Below are positions 9,107 to 19,600 of a DNA stretch of 64,000 nt, piece by piece. Position 1 is the first letter of the stretch, and the number at the start of each line of letters is the position of its first letter. The DNA is taken from the NCBI RefSeq assembly GCF_000142905.1, contig NW_013657637.1, positions 173,537 to 237,536 on the forward strand. Direction: 5' to 3'. A model generated the notes under the pieces. That model made no database searches, was not told the origin of the DNA, and saw only the letters and a program-made list of their open reading frames with translations. Source of the DNA: Thecamonas trahens ATCC 50062 (lineage: Eukaryota > Apusozoa > Apusomonadida > Apusomonadidae). Both the position numbers and the translations under genes were made by a program.

Positions 9107-9664
9107 ATGGCCGTCAACGCTGCTGTCAACGTCAACGTCTCGCTCGTCATCGACGAGGAGGTGGCCGCCAAGGCCGAGGCCGTCATCGAGGTCCTCCGCA
9201 AGCTCTACCGCGTTGTTCAGATCAAGTACCAGAAGAAGCTGCTCCAGGCTCCGCTCCCCATCTGCCTCCCCATGGGCAGCAACGGCAAGCCCAAGGCTGC
9301 CACCAAGATGAACCTCATGGAGCTCAAGTCGTCCATCGACACCCTTTGCCTCATGGGCATCAACAACGAGGCAACGTTCAACACGGCCGAGGACCCGCTC
9401 TTTGCGCCGACCCTCACCTTCATCTACGTCCTCGCCTCATACGCCTGCGGCGACAACGCTGTTCCTTCGGCCGTCGAGCTCTACTTTGAGCACCAGCGCG
9501 AGAACTGCCTCCTGGCCTTCAAGATGCTCTACGCGTACGTCAAGCGTACTGAGGACGATCCCGACGCCGACTTTGAGGACCTCAAGGAGATGGTCGAGGA
9601 GATCCTTCTGAACGTCATGCCCCTCTCGGAGCTCATGGCCATGGACGTCGTGCCTCCCATTTAG
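9107..9664 (+). CDS. Unrecognised helical domain protein, paralogue B
   Basis: The product has 185 residues beginning MAVNAAVNVNVSLV. Similarity by eye to 7414-7944 covers VLRKLYRVVQIKYQKKLLQAP, the LMELKSSIDTLCLMG helix, FAPTLTFIYVLASYACGD with a following proline, and a terminal helix pair. No known motif is apparent. The ATG context (ATCATCATGG) is good and there is no intron signal. Expression level and role cannot be read from the sequence. Confidence 0.75.
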   Translation: MAVNAAVNVNVSLVIDEEVAAKAEAVIEVLRKLYRVVQIKYQKKLLQAPLPICLPMGSNGKPKAATKMNLMELKSSIDTLCLMGINNEATFNTAEDPLFAPTLTFIYVLASYACGDNAVPSAVELYFEHQRENCLLAFKMLYAYVKRTEDDPDADFEDLKEMVEEILLNVMPLSELMAMDVVPPI

Positions 9665-9720
9665 ACATGCAGGCCGCGCGCTCACGTAAACGTATCGCTT
9701 TTTTTGTCTCTACCAACCGC

Positions 9721-11480
9721 TCAAAAGGTCACCGACGGCAGCGCCACCACACCCGAGCTCGCCAGCAACGCCTCCTGGCACTTACCCACCAGCGGCTCCA
9801 GCGAGTTGAGATGCAGATTGTGCTCGTTGATGAGCATGAGCACACACTGCGCTGTCCTTCCGAACGACGGCCGATGGACGAGCGGGTCCAAGTTGGGGCC
9901 GGTGCCCACCGCAAAGTTGACCACGTAGTAGAGCGCCGTCACGTGCGCCTCGAGCACCTCGGTATCGTCGTCGGTCAGCCCGCAACTCAAAGCACGCAGC
10001 GCCGGAAGTACAATTGCATCCAGCCGGGCTTTGAGGCCCCACTTTGTGTCACGATTTGACGCAGAGGTCAGGACCGGGATCGCGCCGTCGCGCCGCCCAA
10101 AGCCCACCGTGGCGCGCAGGCCGGCAAAACGCACCGACGCTGTCTTCACGAGCTTGTTGAAGAGCCGAACCACATCGCTGTCGCTCCCTTCACGGCCCCC
10201 TCACGAAACGCCGCCACGATCTTGCTCCCGTCGACGCTTGCGCCTGATTCCTCGCGGCACTTACCGGCCTCTTCAAAGATGTGCTCCACCGTGGTGCACA
10301 CCGCAGGGTTCCCGGCCGCCTTGGCCACTTGCAGCACGTTCTTCCCGTCAAACTTTTCGCTCATCAAATCGCGAAGTCGCTTCCATGCCGTCGTAGCCCC
10401 GAGGCCGGCCAGCTTGCTCTGCTTCCGCACGTGCTCCAGAATGGCGTCGAAAATGGGGTTCTGCCCAGACTTGGCCGCCACATACACCACAGACGCCTGC
10501 CCGCGCGACCCGGAGATCTTCGCACCCAGCCGAATCAGCGACCCCGCAATCGGCTTTGCAAACCTGCCGTGCTCGGCGCTCACAAACTCCTGCTCCGCAA
10601 GCCACACCAGCGCCTTTGTCAGCGCCGGCTTCTCAAGCTCGCCGTCAACTTCGTTCGCGTGTTCCTCCGCCCACTTGAGCACACCCTTGGCTGCCGCAAA
10701 GTTGTAAGCCTTGATGAACATTGCCACGTACCCGATCACGTTTGCCCACGTCTGCTCCTTGGCCAACCACTTGAGAAAGTCTCCCGTCGTCATGCCGCTC
10801 ATCGCCATGTCCACGTCGCGCAAGCACCCACTCTGGCCATCGCCCGCCTCCTCCGCAGCCACCACGCTCGCCGGATACTCGCGCCTCATCGCCTCCGACA
10901 CCACATCCTTCACCGCCCGGTGCCACTCCTCGACCGCCGCCTGCGTCACCAGGCCTGCCAGCGCCCGCCGCCACAGGCCCTTGCCACGCATCAGCGCATT
11001 CTCCTTGACACCTGCGATCACCAGCGGGAGCGCCATATACTTGATCGCTTCATCGCTCCCCATGTTCGCCTTGAGCATGCGCGTATCTGTCTCGGCCGCC
11101 TGCTTGAGAACCTCTGCCGGTGCCGCCAAAAGCGCTCTCTCGAGGATGTGTGCGACAAACTTGAACCGCTTCTTCTTCGACTTGCCAGCTCCCACATACT
11201 CGAGCGCTGCGTTGAGCGGTGTCACGCCGGTCACCCGATTTGCATGGTTCACGTCTGCCCGAAAATGGATGAGGTTGCGGAAGAGGGGGTACGCTCCTAC
11301 CGCGAGAGCCACCAGCAGCGGCGTGGCCCCGGTATGCTCACCGACGCCCTCCTCCACCGTCGCCTCCACCGACGGCGAAGACCGCAGCGCCTCCTGCCAC
11401 TGGCCACTCTCCACAAGCGCCACAAAGTTACCAGGAAGCCGTGCACCGTCCCCTACTGCTCGCGACGCCAAGGTGCTCAT
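9721..11480 (-). CDS. Ankyrin-repeat protein with a C-terminal paralogue domain
   Basis: Exon 1 (11480-10265) encodes ankyrin-like repeats near the N-terminus (TGATPLLVALAVGAYPLF, HANRVTGVTPLNAALE) followed by a long helical region. It contains a consensus donor GTAAGTG at 10264. Removing a 77-nt intron ending AAG at 10188 joins it in frame to 10187-9721, giving 560 residues in all. Without splicing, the first part stops at 10146 and the second has no ATG. The C-terminal ~150 residues (VRLFNKLVKTASVRFAGLRATVG..., DDDTEVLEAHVTALYYVVNFAVGTG) resemble the proteins at 7414 and 9107. The acceptor lacks a pyrimidine tract, so the exact join is uncertain. Confidence 0.6.
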
Positions 11481-11692
11481 ACCTGCCTACGCCGCTCGAG
11501 AAAAGTCTGCCCCGCAACGAGCCCTTTTTTGGCACCTTTGAGCTCGTGAGCTCCGCCAGCGCATCTGTATCCCCATGCCCACAGCCACAGCCACACAACC
11601 ACCTACTCTCACACGTGCGTGAAACCATTGATCAGCTTCATTGTTTCAATTTGTCTCGCACCGGGCTCGAACGCCAACGGTGCCCTACCGCA

Positions 11693-12343
11693 TCACTCCA
11701 AGTGCTCGCCGAGAATGGTGTTGCGCGGAACGGGCGTGCGGATGTTGACGAGAATGGGCGGACGTCCCAGCTCGGGATCAAAGACGAGGCGGATTGTGCC
11801 GTACAGCTCGGCGTTCTCCGTGTCGAGTTCGAGCTGGCCAAGCGTGACACATTCGAGACCCGACGTTGTCTTGCCGTGCCCATACACACGCAACAGTGGC
11901 GAGACCGAAATGTGAAAGTTGCCCCACATCGAGAGCGCGTGCGGAATCGGCCCGGGATCGACAACGGGTGCCTTTTGCACCGGCGGCTCGGATGACGGGC
12001 CAGGCGTTATGCTCAGTGCAGACTCATCACCTTCGTCGTACTCCTCCTCCGGAACCCCTCTCGATCGATGCACTACCCTCGTGCTTGTCGTCGTCGTCAC
12101 CATCGGTGTCGTGCCCTCGTCGCCAGTCCCCTCCTCCTCCTCCTCGTCTCCGCCATCTCCCGCCACGACCGTCATCACACTCACGCTCGCGCTCGCGCGC
12201 ACACCCACAGAGACACGCTCCCGCCGGTTGGCAAAGTACGCACGCATCCACTTTTCATCCTCCTCCTTATCACCTCGATCTTGGTCTGCCCGTTGACTCG
12301 CCGCCGCGGGTCGTCTGCCTCGCATGCCACCCCTGCGCTCCAC
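11693..12343 (-). CDS. Hypothetical protein
   Basis: The frame encodes up to 216 residues. The N-terminal half is basic then acidic and low in complexity. The last ~85 residues look like a folded beta-rich domain (MWGNFHISVSPLLRVYG, LGQLELDTENAELYGTIRLVF, PRNTILGEHLE). I do not recognise the family. Long frames on the other strand are Pro/Ser-rich shadows. An upstream exon is possible. Confidence 0.5.
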   Translation of the reverse strand: MERRGGMRGRRPAAASQRADQDRGDKEEDEKWMRAYFANRRERVSVGVRASASVSVMTVVAGDGGDEEEEEGTGDEGTTPMVTTTTSTRVVHRSRGVPEEEYDEGDESALSITPGPSSEPPVQKAPVVDPGPIPHALSMWGNFHISVSPLLRVYGHGKTTSGLECVTLGQLELDTENAELYGTIRLVFDPELGRPPILVNIRTPVPRNTILGEHLE

Positions 12344-12645
12344 AAGACGCGGCTTGGCTCAGGAAAATACCTCGCGGCCTCGCTAGGCTTGCAAAGAGCT
12401 CAGCGTTTAGCCCTGGATCGCCTCGACGTCGCGACTCCCTTATCAGCAGCAGAGTAGAGTGCGTATTCTACTCGACTTCACCTCGCTGCTGCCCGTCTCC
12501 CGCCTTCCCGCAACAAGCCCATTTGCTCTCGTGTGCTGCTCAATTGTAGAGCAGCACGCGAAGCGAGGCGCTCAGCTGAAATGCTCAACTCAAAAACCAC
12601 GTGCTTAAATAATACCGACCGCCGTCCCACCTCTACTCCACTCGC
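12344..12645. other. Intergenic region between divergent genes
   Basis: About 300 bases lie between the starts of 11693-12343 (minus) and 12646-13695 (plus). The only structure seen is the perfect hairpin at 12533-12557. An A-rich patch at about 12590-12615 may be promoter. Confidence 0.4.
12533..12557. promoter_or_regulatory. Perfect 9-bp inverted repeat
   Basis: GTGCTGCTC (12533-12541) pairs with GAGCAGCAC (12549-12557) around a 7-base loop, about 90 bases before the membrane-protein start. It could be a transcription-factor site or 5'-UTR hairpin. The role is unknown. Confidence 0.4.
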
Positions 12646-13695
12646 ATGTCCTCGTTTGCCAGTGCTGCCTCGCCAGCTGCGGCGGTTTCGTCGCCGACAG
12701 CGACGCCTGGTGCGCCGCAAACATCGTACCTGATGACGATGTGGCGGGCGTACAACGCGGCGTCCACAGAAGCCGAGCCCGCCTGTGAGACGGGTGCGTC
12801 GCGTGGCGTGGTGGCGCCGGCCGGTGTGGACGCCACTTCGGCAGCACTGGTCTCCTCGCTCCTGCGGCCGGCCATCGAGCAGTGCACAGGCGCCGATCCC
12901 GCCATGACGACAAAGCTCACGGCACTTGCCATGCAGGCGCTCTGTGTGCCGATGGCCGGGAGCGGCGCGAGCCCCATGGACGTTGTCTCCGCCACCACAT
13001 CCACCGCCTCTGACCTCCGTTTGCACACTAAGCACCTCGCCCGCTTTGTCGACGCCGCCATGAACACCTGCATCCGACGCGCCGTCACCATCTCCTCATC
13101 CACCATGCAAGTCGCTGCCGATCATGTCATCGCCAGTCTCGACCTTCTCAACACTCTCATCCGCGCCACCGCACTCCGCTACCTCGCCGTCTCCATCCTC
13201 CTCTTTGCGGCCCAGCTTGTGCGCAACGCCTCCTGTTCGACGCTCGCCTCGCCCGACTCGGCAGCATGTAGCGTTGTTTCATCGAGCGTCTACCTGCTCG
13301 ACATCACCATCGCCGTCTTCTTCCTCGTATTTGAAACGCTGCCGCTTGTTGGCCAGCTCATCGCCGGCCTCGGCTACGCCGTGCTCGTCGTCGCCACCTA
13401 CGCGTCCGAAGAGAGCGCCGCCGCCATCAAGCGCGGTCTCGAGACCGCGCTCATTGCACTTCCAGCACCGCTCATTCCCCGCATCCGTGCCCTCGTCGGG
13501 CCCCTTCCTGACCCGATCAACGCTGGCCGCGTGCTCCGCGAAATGCTCCCGCACAACGAGCTCCTCAAAATCCTCTACAAGCTCGTCGTCTTCTTCGTTC
13601 TCTCATACCTTTACTTCTTTCCACCCATCCGCCAGGAGGTCTCGCTTGTTGCGCTCGCAACGAGCGCCATCAGAGGTAGCGCAGCGCACGCGTGA
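12646..13695 (+). CDS. Polytopic membrane protein, function unknown
   Basis: The protein has 349 residues. The first ~175 are Ala/Ser/Thr-rich and soluble. Hydrophobic segments follow at about residues 185-205, 218-240, 243-262 and 318-342 (KLVVFFVLSYLYFF), suggesting four membrane passes with a short loop containing two cysteines between the first two. No family is recognised. The 3' end overlaps the 3' end of the convergent giant gene by 26 bases. Confidence 0.7.
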   Translation: MSSFASAASPAAAVSSPTATPGAPQTSYLMTMWRAYNAASTEAEPACETGASRGVVAPAGVDATSAALVSSLLRPAIEQCTGADPAMTTKLTALAMQALCVPMAGSGASPMDVVSATTSTASDLRLHTKHLARFVDAAMNTCIRRAVTISSSTMQVAADHVIASLDLLNTLIRATALRYLAVSILLFAAQLVRNASCSTLASPDSAACSVVSSSVYLLDITIAVFFLVFETLPLVGQLIAGLGYAVLVVATYASEESAAAIKRGLETALIALPAPLIPRIRALVGPLPDPINAGRVLREMLPHNELLKILYKLVVFFVLSYLYFFPPIRQEVSLVALATSAIRGSAAHA

Positions 13696-16600
13696 GGTAA
13701 ACCGCCATCTTGTTGTCGCTCACCACCACGAGCGGATCGGCCAGAAACGCGGCCAGCGGCACAAAGGTGGTCAAGCATGCCCGCTCTCCGGCGCCACTCG
13801 CCATGTACGCACTCGACTCGCGCGTGAGGAGCAGGATGCTGCCTGTCATGTCGTACTCTTGCACCTGCGCGTCAAACACCCCAAACACCTGCAGCTCGCG
13901 CTCCTCCGTGCTTGATGCCAACTTGCTCAGCACCGACCGCATCATGCTCCCCTCCACAAGGAGCCGCGGCACGGCGTCGCACTCGTTAACGACCGAGACG
14001 TGGCGCTTGAGACACGACTTGGTCTCATCCGCGCCTATCCGCCGCATCACGGCAGGTGCACCAAACGAGGCAGAGACTAGCTTGACGTGGTGTGCCAAAT
14101 GCAGATCGTACAAGCGCGCCTCTAGCACGAGCGCCACAATCTGCGCCACACCGCCGGCAATCCCATGGCCCGTCACAAACAGGGTCACCGGCTCTTCGCC
14201 CTCCTCATCCAGCAAGTTGGCCCTCTCCAGCTCGCTGCGGAGGAGCGGCACCATGCCGCACACCATCTCGTGCAACGCTGCTTGCACCAAATACTCGGCG
14301 TCCGACCCGGGTGGCCGGATGGTGGCTGTCGCCGAGTTGAGCATGGCCAGGCCGGTAGTCAACTCGTTTGTAAGCACAAATGCAAGTACAACCACCTTGC
14401 CGTTGCCGTCGTCACCGCGCTCGCGGTGCAGGAGCAGGAAGCCGGGCGAGCGGCCGTCCATCGTCACGTGCGCCGCGTCGAGCACGTATCGCATCTCGGG
14501 GAGCGCCAAGCCCACATCGTCACCAAGCGTCTCATGTTGCAGCCGCGTCGCGCGCGCCGCTGCCACCAGCTGGCGAAACGCAAACGCGTCCACGCTCGCT
14601 CCTCCCGCAAACGACGCCACGTTTTCCTCCACCATTGCAAGAATCGCCGCCCCGTCCTTGATTAACCACGGCGGGACATAGCAGGAGAGCGCCGCGTACG
14701 CCGCAGGCAGCGACAAATCGCACCCAAACGTTCCGCTCGCGTCACACGCCGCAGCCGCAAGCGTGAGCAGCCGCTGCATCCCTGTCTTCACCGCGTCCGA
14801 AAACGAATCCAGATCGAGGCGAGGCTTCAAAGCGCGGCCATGCTGCTCAGCATTCATGCTTGCCGACACCCATCCGTTCAGCTGGGCTGCAAACTCGTCG
14901 AGTGCGTCCACGGCGAGCATCACGACGTCGCTCATCGTCTCCTCCAACACCGAGCAGAGTGCTTCAGTAGCTTCCACGCCACGCTTGACTGAGCTCCAAA
15001 ACACTGTAAACTCGGCCGTGCTCGCAATGAGCTTGTCGAGCGTAAACGCAGTAGCGTCATCCTCCATGAGCGAGACAAAGAGGAGGAGCACATCCTCCGA
15101 AGCCAGCTGGGACATCACGCTCCGTAGCGACTCGTTGCGCGCAGCCACATCATCCAGCCCACTGGCCAGTGCGAGCCCGAGTACCGACCACCGGAGCGCA
15201 TGCGTCCGCCACTCGCCAAGCTCGCGCCGCACAAAGCTGGCATTGACCAGCAGCGGAACATGCCGCTGCACGCCAGCCTGCCACAGCTCCACACCCTGCA
15301 CCGCAATACGCCGCACGCCGTCAAGCGCGCCGATAAAGCCCGACACCGGATGCACAGCAGCAAGCGTCGACTGCGCCGTCTGAATCACAAGCTCGCGCGC
15401 CTCGTCCTCGTTCAGCCGCGTCATCCGCTCCGTGTCCCAAATAAGCGAAAACCACGACGCCACCGCACGGCCCAGCCCAAACGCCCCCACCACTACCGCC
15501 GAGAGCGCTTCCAGCGCGTTCAAAACGAGTCCGTCCCGCTCTCCAGCTCGTGCTCGAGCGTCAGCCCGGATCTGAGTAGCGAGTCGATCATCTTCGCCTT
15601 GGCCGCGCCCACGGGCGGCAAGTCGCGGAACCGCGGGTTTGCCACGAGCTCGTCCACGCACCCGTTGAGGGACTCGATACACGTCGACACGGTGGCCACA
15701 AACGCCTTGGCCGGCGCCAGCACTCGCTCGGCATCCTCACGCATCTGCGATGCCATGAGCCCGGTGTGCCTATCCAGCGCCTCTTCAGTCGTGCGGCGCA
15801 CTGCCTTTGCCTTGCGCCTCCCGTTCTTGCCAGCAGGCACCCGGGCGTAGTTGACGCTCGCCACGTTGCACCCGTACTCCACCACGTGATCACTCACGTT
15901 GGACAGCATATCTGTCATGACCGCCACCACCTTGGTGTACGCAACAAGCCACGAGCCGATCATGTGTCGTTCACCCATGCCCATAACCAGGTCGCTCGAG
16001 AGCGACGCCTGCACCGTCGACGAGACCGAGACGCCCAGCATCGCGTCCACCGTATCGGCGCGCCCGCGCCCCGCTCCCACAGTCGCGTTTCGCTGCATCT
16101 GCTGTGCCTCCACCGAACGGGCATCAACCCACGTCCGTGTCCCGAAATCGGCCCCGTGTCGCCGCGCCTCCTCTTCCGCAAGTGCACCCGACGCCAGGTG
16201 CTTTCCCACGTCGGAAGACAACAGCGATTCGCTCCCGCTCAGTGACTTGACAACCGCCACATTGGTCTCGAGGCGTGACGTGAGCTTGGGCGCGTGCGTC
16301 TCCACATTGCTTGCCGAGAGAAGCCGCCCCATGCTCCGCTCGTCGCGGAGAACCTGTCCGACGAGAAAGTCGATCACGTTGAGCGCGCTGCTCGCCGCGC
16401 TCACGGCGGCATGGCAGACATCTGGCGTGACACTATTTTTCGACACCTTGCGCGCCGTTGCAAGCGCGCCTGCCTTCTTGTCGAGTGAAAGCCTGTGCAC
16501 GTTGTGCGCGTCAAGCACCCGCAACGTCTGCAAGAGCTCGGAAAGGTGCGCTGTCACCCGCCCCACCAGCGGCTCCAAGTCGAGCGACGTCACCATCGCC

Positions 16601-19600
16601 TCGGCGAGGCACCACGCCTCGCCCGCCGCGCGCTCCACAATCTCCCCACCCACCCGACACACCTCGGGCTCGGCAAGCGCGTCGTACTTGCTCGCCTCAA
16701 ACGCGCGCTCGAGCAGCGAGACGTGCGGGAGCGATCGCGCAAACTGCCACAAGCCCGACTCTCCGCGCTCACCAAAGAACGTGCCCCGCAACGCCTCATG
16801 CTTGTCCCTCAATCCAGCGGGCAGCGTGGTGTCCTCCACCACAAATCGCACAAACCTCAGGCACGCCCAAAAGCACACCAGATCGCCGAGACGAGCCATT
16901 GCCCGCGTCGATGAGACCACAAACACCACGTACTCCCACGCCGCATCAAGGAGCGGCTTGCCGAACGACTGCAGCGCGGCAAACATTCGCACAAGCACAG
17001 CTTCGCGCGCATCCGCGCTCAGCAGCTCATCCTCGTCCTCGTCGAGAGCGACCGGAGTCTGCGGCCGTGATGGCCCACCGCCCTCGCCGCCATTGCTCCG
17101 CGACTTGACTGCCGTCTCGGTGTCCTCGTCCGAAAATGAGTACGCCTCCTCGTCCACGTCGATGAACGACTTGTTGGCAAGTGACGCCCGTTCGTTCTTC
17201 TTCAGCTGAGTGTAGCAAGCAAGAGGCCACCCATGCGCGACGGCGTTGCCTTCCTGCGCGGCGCGCAGCGCGCCGAGCGTGTCCTCCTTCTCTGCGTCGT
17301 CAAGATCGCCATACAGGTTGATGACTCCCACCACAGCAACGAGGACGGGAAGGAGTACGCGCGCATGCGGACGCTCGGCCACGTGGAAGAGTGTGAAACC
17401 AGCCCAACCCACCCACGTCCAAAACATCTCCTGCCGCGGGTCGAGCCCGCTCGGCCGGAGATGCTTGGCTACCACCTCGACACGCGCCCGCTGCACACGC
17501 GCGCCATGATCAGCCGACGAGAAAAGGTTAGCGCGGAGCGACGGGACACCGGAAAGCGGCAGCACCACGTCATACGCGAACCGGAGGACCGCGCTTGCCG
17601 CGCTCGCCTTGACGCACGCGGCCTTAAACAGTGTGTCGACGTGCGAGCGCGCGAGGAGGTAGTCGCCGGCCTCACGCGACGCGTGCACTGTCGCCACAAC
17701 AAACTCGGGGCGCGCTGCGCCAATCGTGGGGAGGAGCACAGCCTCGAGCGTGAGCTGGTGCACGAGCGACGACGGCAAGTGCTCGGCCGGCGACGACGAC
17801 GCGGCCCACGTTCCTTCGCGCGCCGCCAGCGTCTCAGACGCCATGGTGAACGCCCGCTCAAAGAGCGACAGCGCCGTTCTGGGCCCCTTCAGCACCAACT
17901 CTTCTGTCTTGCCCATTTCGTCCTCCAGCGTTACCGTAACGCACCCGCCATCACGGGCGATGGCAAACTCGGTCACTAGCGGCGGCGTGCGGCCCTCGGG
18001 TGCGATAGCGGCAACGAAGAGCGGCTCCGACCTGGACGCCAACAAGAGCGCAAACCACGCGGTGAGCCGCCACGACGCACTCGGCGGGTTTGGAGGCGCA
18101 AGCGCCATCACCACCACAGCATGCACCTCCTTCGTCGACGTCCGCTTGAACCGCCGCATCTCAAGCGTCAGCTGCCCCGAGTAGAGGACAAGCGGCGAGC
18201 CGTGTCCATCGAGCCACTCGAAATCCGCGTTGATGCCCGAAAGGTGCAGCGAAGCCGCAACGCATGGCGTCACAGACGCCGCAACGTATGCGGACGCGCC
18301 GGCCAACGTCGGCCGTGCCATGTTGCTCAGCACGTTCCCGTCAAGGACGTTGCGCAGATGGAGAAGGCGATGGAGCACCTGGCCTGCGACCGCGAAGAGG
18401 CCGTGAAACTCGAGCCGGGCCGAGAGCGAGTCAAGGACGACCACCAAGCGGACGATGTCGTCAAATGTCACGTTTGACGCCTCAAACGCCTCAGGGGACG
18501 CCAGCGCACCCTCCAGTACACTCTCCAGTGCCGACGAGAACGAGACGGCGCGCGTCCGCGACGAAAACGCCGCCCACAGCGGCTCCGAGCCAAACTCGGC
18601 CACAAAGTGCAGCAGGGCCGTGATCACGGCGTTGCTCGCGCGCGTCGACTTGGATTCCCAGCTGGCAAGCCCGCTGATCCATGAGTCGAGGAGCGCCGCA
18701 AAGACGGGCTCGCCCACATCGCGCGCGTTGACCAGTCGCTGCACATCGCGCGGGAACGACGGAAACACAAGATCAAAGCCGAGGTCGGCCAGCTGCGGGC
18801 GTGCTCCATGGACGTCGAGCGACAGCGGGTCACGCGCCGCCGCTGCCGCCGACGCCGGGAGAACGCTGGCTGCGACTGGCGCCACCAGCCCGTCGACGGC
18901 ATAGAGCGGCGAGTCTAGCACAGCGTCCATCCCGTGCGTTGTCAGTGAGATACCTGCCCGCGTGGCGAGGCCGCCGTCCATTCCGGCGAGCGACGCCAGC
19001 GCACCTGTGGCAGGGTGCGACGGCGGCTGATGAGGAAGCTCTACCCGCAGGTGCAGCACGTCCTTCGTCTCGTGCGCCGCCACCACGAGCGTGACCACCG
19101 GCACAAGCTCGGAAAGCGGCGACGACGACGACGCGACAAAGCCCGCGTCCATGCCAAGAATGGCAAACGGCGCGTCCAGCACGTTGTTCGATGACTCGAT
19201 GAGCGACGGCGCAAGCTCGAGGCGCGCCGCCCACCACAGATCCAGGTACGGCGAGTAGATCCAGAGCAGCCGCCACGGCTGGCTGCGAAACCATGCGGCC
19301 GTCACGTCGCGCGCCTTTGTGTCCTGCCACCCAAACGTCGTGTCAGACGCCACAGACGGCTGCGCGGCGTACGTCGCTGGCGACACACCGCCCGACGCGA
19401 GAACGAGGAGCGACGCTGTAGGCATCGACGGGTGCCGCGCAAAAGCAAGGCTCGGAGCCGCCATCGGCGGTGGGCGCACAACCGAAGTGTCGTCATGATC
19501 GAGAACAAGTCGCCACGACCCGAGCTGGCCCTCGCTGCTCCCCACGTCGAGCGTCCAGAGGCTCCCCACAGGTACACGCTCGCGCCGCGACCGTATCCAG

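Noticed and set aside
15572-15645. 74-nt intron in the giant gene
   Set aside because: It is in phase and ends CTACTCAG, but the donor GTGGCA is weak and the removed sequence reads as good protein; a missing base in the T run is preferred, though not proven.
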